Origin: Lachnospiraceae bacterium
GTDB lineage: Bacteria; Bacillota; Clostridia; Lachnospirales; Lachnospiraceae
NCBI GenBank assembly: GCA_017622845.1
Contig: JAGAQJ010000050.1
Coordinates: 1 to 64,000 of the forward strand
Direction: 5' to 3'
Length of the DNA stretch: 64,000 nt
The translations under genes and the position numbers were made by a program. Below, piece by piece: positions 62,051 to 64,000 of this stretch. Numbering within the stretch: position 1 is the stretch's first letter; every line of letters starts with the position of its first letter. The notes under the pieces are model-generated. The model was not told the DNA's origin. It saw only the letters and a list, made by a program, of their open reading frames with translations, and ran no database searches.

Positions 62051-63055
62051 TCAAATCAGTTCAATGTCTTTTGCATATGCATAAGAAATAATCTCGCCCT
62101 TCTTTGTTTCCATATAACCCTTTTCATTATGCGAATAATTGGAAATATCAACTGATCCAAAACTTGCAAACTTATTGTATATCCGCTCTAATACCGCTAA
62201 CTCATTTTCGGAGAGAATACCTTCTGGCATTTCTTCTTCAGGAATTACTTGATGCTTCTCATAGCCGTTATCGTAGAAGACCTCAATATAAGCAATATGA
62301 TCTGCCGCCATCGTGCCAAGAAGTATGTCAAAGTTCTCCGGTACCGGGCCATAAGGCAAATGTGCATATCTCACACCAGATATTGATATCCCATTTTCCT
62401 TATAAAAGATCATATCAGAGTAATTCAAAAGCTTCATCAGCTTTGTCTTTAACAGCTCTGTACTTCTGTGCGCAAAAAAGAGAACCATCGCACAAAACTT
62501 ATCATAATCAAATGCCCTGTATCCATTTTCTTCACATGGCACTTTCGTAAAGAAAAGGTTCAAGAACCTTCTTCCCGCACGATATTCTTCGTTCTGCTCA
62601 AGTTTTTCAACAATAGCAAGCAGTTTACCCTTTTGCCGTTCATTGAGGGCAACCTCATTCTCCGTAAGATATGTCCTCATATTCTCCGGCTCACGCAAAA
62701 AAAGCAATAAGCTATTATGTGCTTTATCTTGAATTGATCCATTCTCATATCTGCAAATGGTCTTGTCACCCCAATTCAGTAATTTAGCAAAGCTTCTCTG
62801 GCTAAGCCCATACTGCTCCCGTATCTTTTTAATTTCCTCTGGAAGAAGCAATTTGTGCCTTCTACGATATTCATTATATGCCCAGACTAATGTGGCATTA
62901 TCCAGTTCTTCAGAATAGAACTCTTCGCCACACTCCGCACACACCAATACCTGTGCATCAACCTCAATGGTTTCTCCGCACACGTCATATGATTCTCTCT
63001 TTGTTATTATTCGTGTTTCAACTTCTTTTCCGCATTCTTCGCAATACGTTCTCAT
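62051..63055 (-). CDS. MqsA-type antitoxin fused to a Panacea (DUF4065) domain
   Basis: 334 aa. N-terminal zinc module (CEECGKEV..CAECGEEF, residues 6-48), a Cro/XRE helix-turn-helix (LSQRSFAKLLNWGDKTICRY, about 87-106), and a C-terminal DUF4065/Panacea-like domain (CAMVLFFAHRSTELLKTKLMKLL, SGVRYAHLPYGPVPENF; parts shown). Panacea domains are known as neutralising domains for diverse toxins. Here the domain follows a full MqsA-like protein. The toxin gene lies 17 nt upstream. Start ATG 63055 with AAGGGAG. Confidence 0.85.
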   Translation of the reverse strand: MRTYCEECGKEVETRIITKRESYDVCGETIEVDAQVLVCAECGEEFYSEELDNATLVWAYNEYRRRHKLLLPEEIKKIREQYGLSQRSFAKLLNWGDKTICRYENGSIQDKAHNSLLLFLREPENMRTYLTENEVALNERQKGKLLAIVEKLEQNEEYRAGRRFLNLFFTKVPCEENGYRAFDYDKFCAMVLFFAHRSTELLKTKLMKLLNYSDMIFYKENGISISGVRYAHLPYGPVPENFDILLGTMAADHIAYIEVFYDNGYEKHQVIPEEEMPEGILSENELAVLERIYNKFASFGSVDISNYSHNEKGYMETKKGEIISYAYAKDIELI

Positions 63056-63072
63056 CGACGCCATCTCCCTTC

Positions 63073-63417
63073 CTAAGCAAAATCATCCTCATGAAACCCA
63101 AGACACTTCAGAATATCTTCTCCGTTTTCCTGCGTAATCTTAACTTTCACATAAAACTGTATCCCATCAATATCCTTTTTAAATTCCCATATATCTCCGG
63201 AGCGATTCGAATCCATATCCTGCTTAGGGCCTTTGTAGTAATCATCAACAACAAGCCCTAAAATCTCATTCTTTGCATCAGTGATTGTAAGGCCATGTTG
63301 CGCCAATGCCTGCATATTTTTCCTTCTTGGAACAAAATCATATTTCCCTGCGGACAGCAACTTCTTAATCTCAGAAAGATAGGCTGCAATGTCCGACGTA
63401 CTCACCTGATTACTCAC
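63073..63417 (-). CDS. MqsR-like toxin
   Basis: 114 aa from a GTG start with AAGGAGG 7 nt upstream. PRRKNMQALAQHGLTITDAK and YYKGPKQDMDSNRSGDIWEF (parts) followed by FYVKVKI match MqsR-type mRNA interferases (RelE-like fold). Toxin-first order as in mqsRA. Encoded with the antitoxin downstream. Cleavage specificity unknown. Confidence 0.78.
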   Translation of the reverse strand: MSNQVSTSDIAAYLSEIKKLLSAGKYDFVPRRKNMQALAQHGLTITDAKNEILGLVVDDYYKGPKQDMDSNRSGDIWEFKKDIDGIQFYVKVKITQENGEDILKCLGFHEDDFA

Positions 63418-63440
63418 CCAGCCACCTCCTTGTACATTAT

Positions 63441-63468
63441 ATTATACTCTATACTTTCCGATTGTCAA
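63441..63468 (-). promoter_or_regulatory. Promoter of MqsR/MqsA-Panacea operon
   Basis: Minus strand TTGACA, 16 nt, TATAAT. A GCGGTCATATGACCGC palindrome lies just upstream at 63478-63493 and could be an operator. Confidence 0.75.
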
Positions 63469-63536
63469 GAAAAAGTGCGGTCATATGACCGCGCTTTGGA
63501 TAATCGTCTGTAGAGGAATATCTGCCGCAATAGAAA

Positions 63537-63577
63537 AAAGCATCAGTTGACACACTTCCTGTCAACTGATGCTTCTA
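63537..63577 (-). terminator. Terminator of the surface-protein gene
   Basis: Minus strand GAAGCATCAGTTGACA/TGTCAACTGATGC hairpin followed by UUUUUU, 30 nt past the stop codon. Confidence 0.92.
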
Positions 63578-63605
63578 TATCTTATTTTGATATCTTAATA
63601 TTAGC

Positions 63606-64000
63606 CTATTTCTTCCGCTTCTTTACAAAGATGCCTGCCGCAATAGCTGCAATTGCCGCCACTGCCGCACCACCTGCTATCAGAGGTGCTTTGCTTGAAG
63701 TTTTTTCTGTATTTTCCGTATTGTCTGAGCTGACACTTGTGTCATTTTTATCCTCTGTTATACTGTCAGCCTTCACAATCGTGTCATCACCCTGCACGAG
63801 TACCATTGCGGATATGCCTGCTACGGAGACGATTCCTTCCGCAGTACCTACAGATGCGGTACCTGCTGTCGTATCATTGACACAAATCTCCCATGTACCT
63901 GACGGAAGCTTCACATCAACGGTCCCCTCATTGGCATTGAGAATCACTGTAATCTTCTCAGCAGTATCACCGTTTGCATTGTTTGCTATTGTATATGCTA
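63606..64000 (-). CDS. C-terminus of a surface-anchored protein, probably type I pullulanase (partial)
   Basis: The frame is open to the window edge, so the 5' part is missing. ITVILNANEGTVDVKLPSG.. and VAGISAMVLVQGD fit the all-beta C-terminal domain of type I pullulanases/alpha-amylases. A Ser/Thr-rich linker, a membrane helix (APLIAGGAAVAAIAAIAAG) and KKRKK end the protein. This is a membrane anchor without an LPXTG motif. Probably hydrolyses alpha-1,6 links of starch outside the cell; the catalytic part is not in the window. Confidence 0.65.
   Translation of the reverse strand, partial: AYTIANNANGDTAEKITVILNANEGTVDVKLPSGTWEICVNDTTAGTASVGTAEGIVSVAGISAMVLVQGDDTIVKADSITEDKNDTSVSSDNTENTEKTSSKAPLIAGGAAVAAIAAIAAGIFVKKRKK

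Noticed and set aside
63478..63493. Palindrome GCGGTCATATGACCGC as a terminator
   Set aside because: It lies upstream of the toxin promoter with no gene ending just before it; an operator role is more likely, so it is noted only with that promoter.
1..64000. CRISPR arrays, rRNA, tRNA, prophage or intact insertion sequences
   Set aside because: No regularly spaced repeats, no tRNA-like cloverleaf with a T-loop GTTCRANNC, and no transposase or integrase protein was recognised. The repeats found are foldbacks without genes.

Overview
The window is most likely a chromosomal segment of an anaerobic low-GC Firmicute of the Lachnospiraceae (Clostridium cluster XIVa) type. The evidence is strong AGGAGG ribosome sites, TTGACA/TATAAT promoters, U-tailed intrinsic terminators, class III fructose-bisphosphatase, ThrH, a small alarmone synthetase, DUF1934, and a PadR/DUF1700/DUF4097 operon. 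No rRNA, tRNA, CRISPR array, prophage or intact transposase was seen. The species cannot be named from sequence alone.

From 350 to 23308 every gene lies on the minus strand and serves nitrogen, amino-acid or peptide handling. A LysR regulator precedes an operon for a polar amino-acid ABC importer (SBP, two permeases, ATPase), an ammonium channel fused to a PII domain, a D-2-hydroxyacid dehydrogenase and a HisC-type aminotransferase. A MATE exporter follows. A second module repeats the theme: dehydrogenase paralogue, PII, AmtB, second PII, another MATE. Then comes an Opp peptide importer (B, C, D, F, A) ending in another aminotransferase, and a third aminotransferase as its own unit. The units are punctuated by look-alike leader hairpins (AAGGCG..CGCCTT), several just downstream of clear promoters. 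Glutamate dehydrogenase and an Lrp/AsnC regulator (with the same kind of hairpin) lie at 25.7-27.8 kb.

From 28 to 46 kb the content is mostly housekeeping: an RpiB-like protein with an unannotated 59-aa companion, RelQ-type (p)ppGpp synthetase, DUF1934, GntR, IspE, cyclophilin, AGCS symporter, class III FBPase, an Eis-like acetyltransferase, an ECF S component, a chemoreceptor, CysK and MetY. MetY has a 5' leader encoding a 12-residue peptide that ends Cys-Cys-Cys-stop, a probable cysteine-sensing attenuator.

From 46.2 to 48.1 kb there is an AT-rich island of small unknown/immunity-like genes and a VOC protein. From 48.4 to 56.0 kb there is a sucrose/fructoside locus (fructokinase, GH32, LplABC-type ABC importer) controlled by a divergent LacI repressor with three TGWAACGTTTCA operators. 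Next come a sodium/solute symporter, ThrH, and PadR-DUF1700-DUF4097. Two toxin-antitoxin loci follow: YefM with a frameshifted YoeB toxin, and MqsR with an MqsA-type antitoxin carrying a C-terminal Panacea-like domain. The right edge cuts a surface-anchored protein that looks like the C-terminus of a pullulanase.

Two families of structured intergenic repeats are spread through the window. Family A is a large foldback of about 320 bp with shorter derivatives. Family B is a 120-140 bp multi-hairpin element found three times, always in sense orientation just upstream of a gene, with compensatory changes in its stems. Family B, the cysteine leader peptide, the AmtB-PII operon and the shared leader hairpins are the best candidates for undescribed biology.
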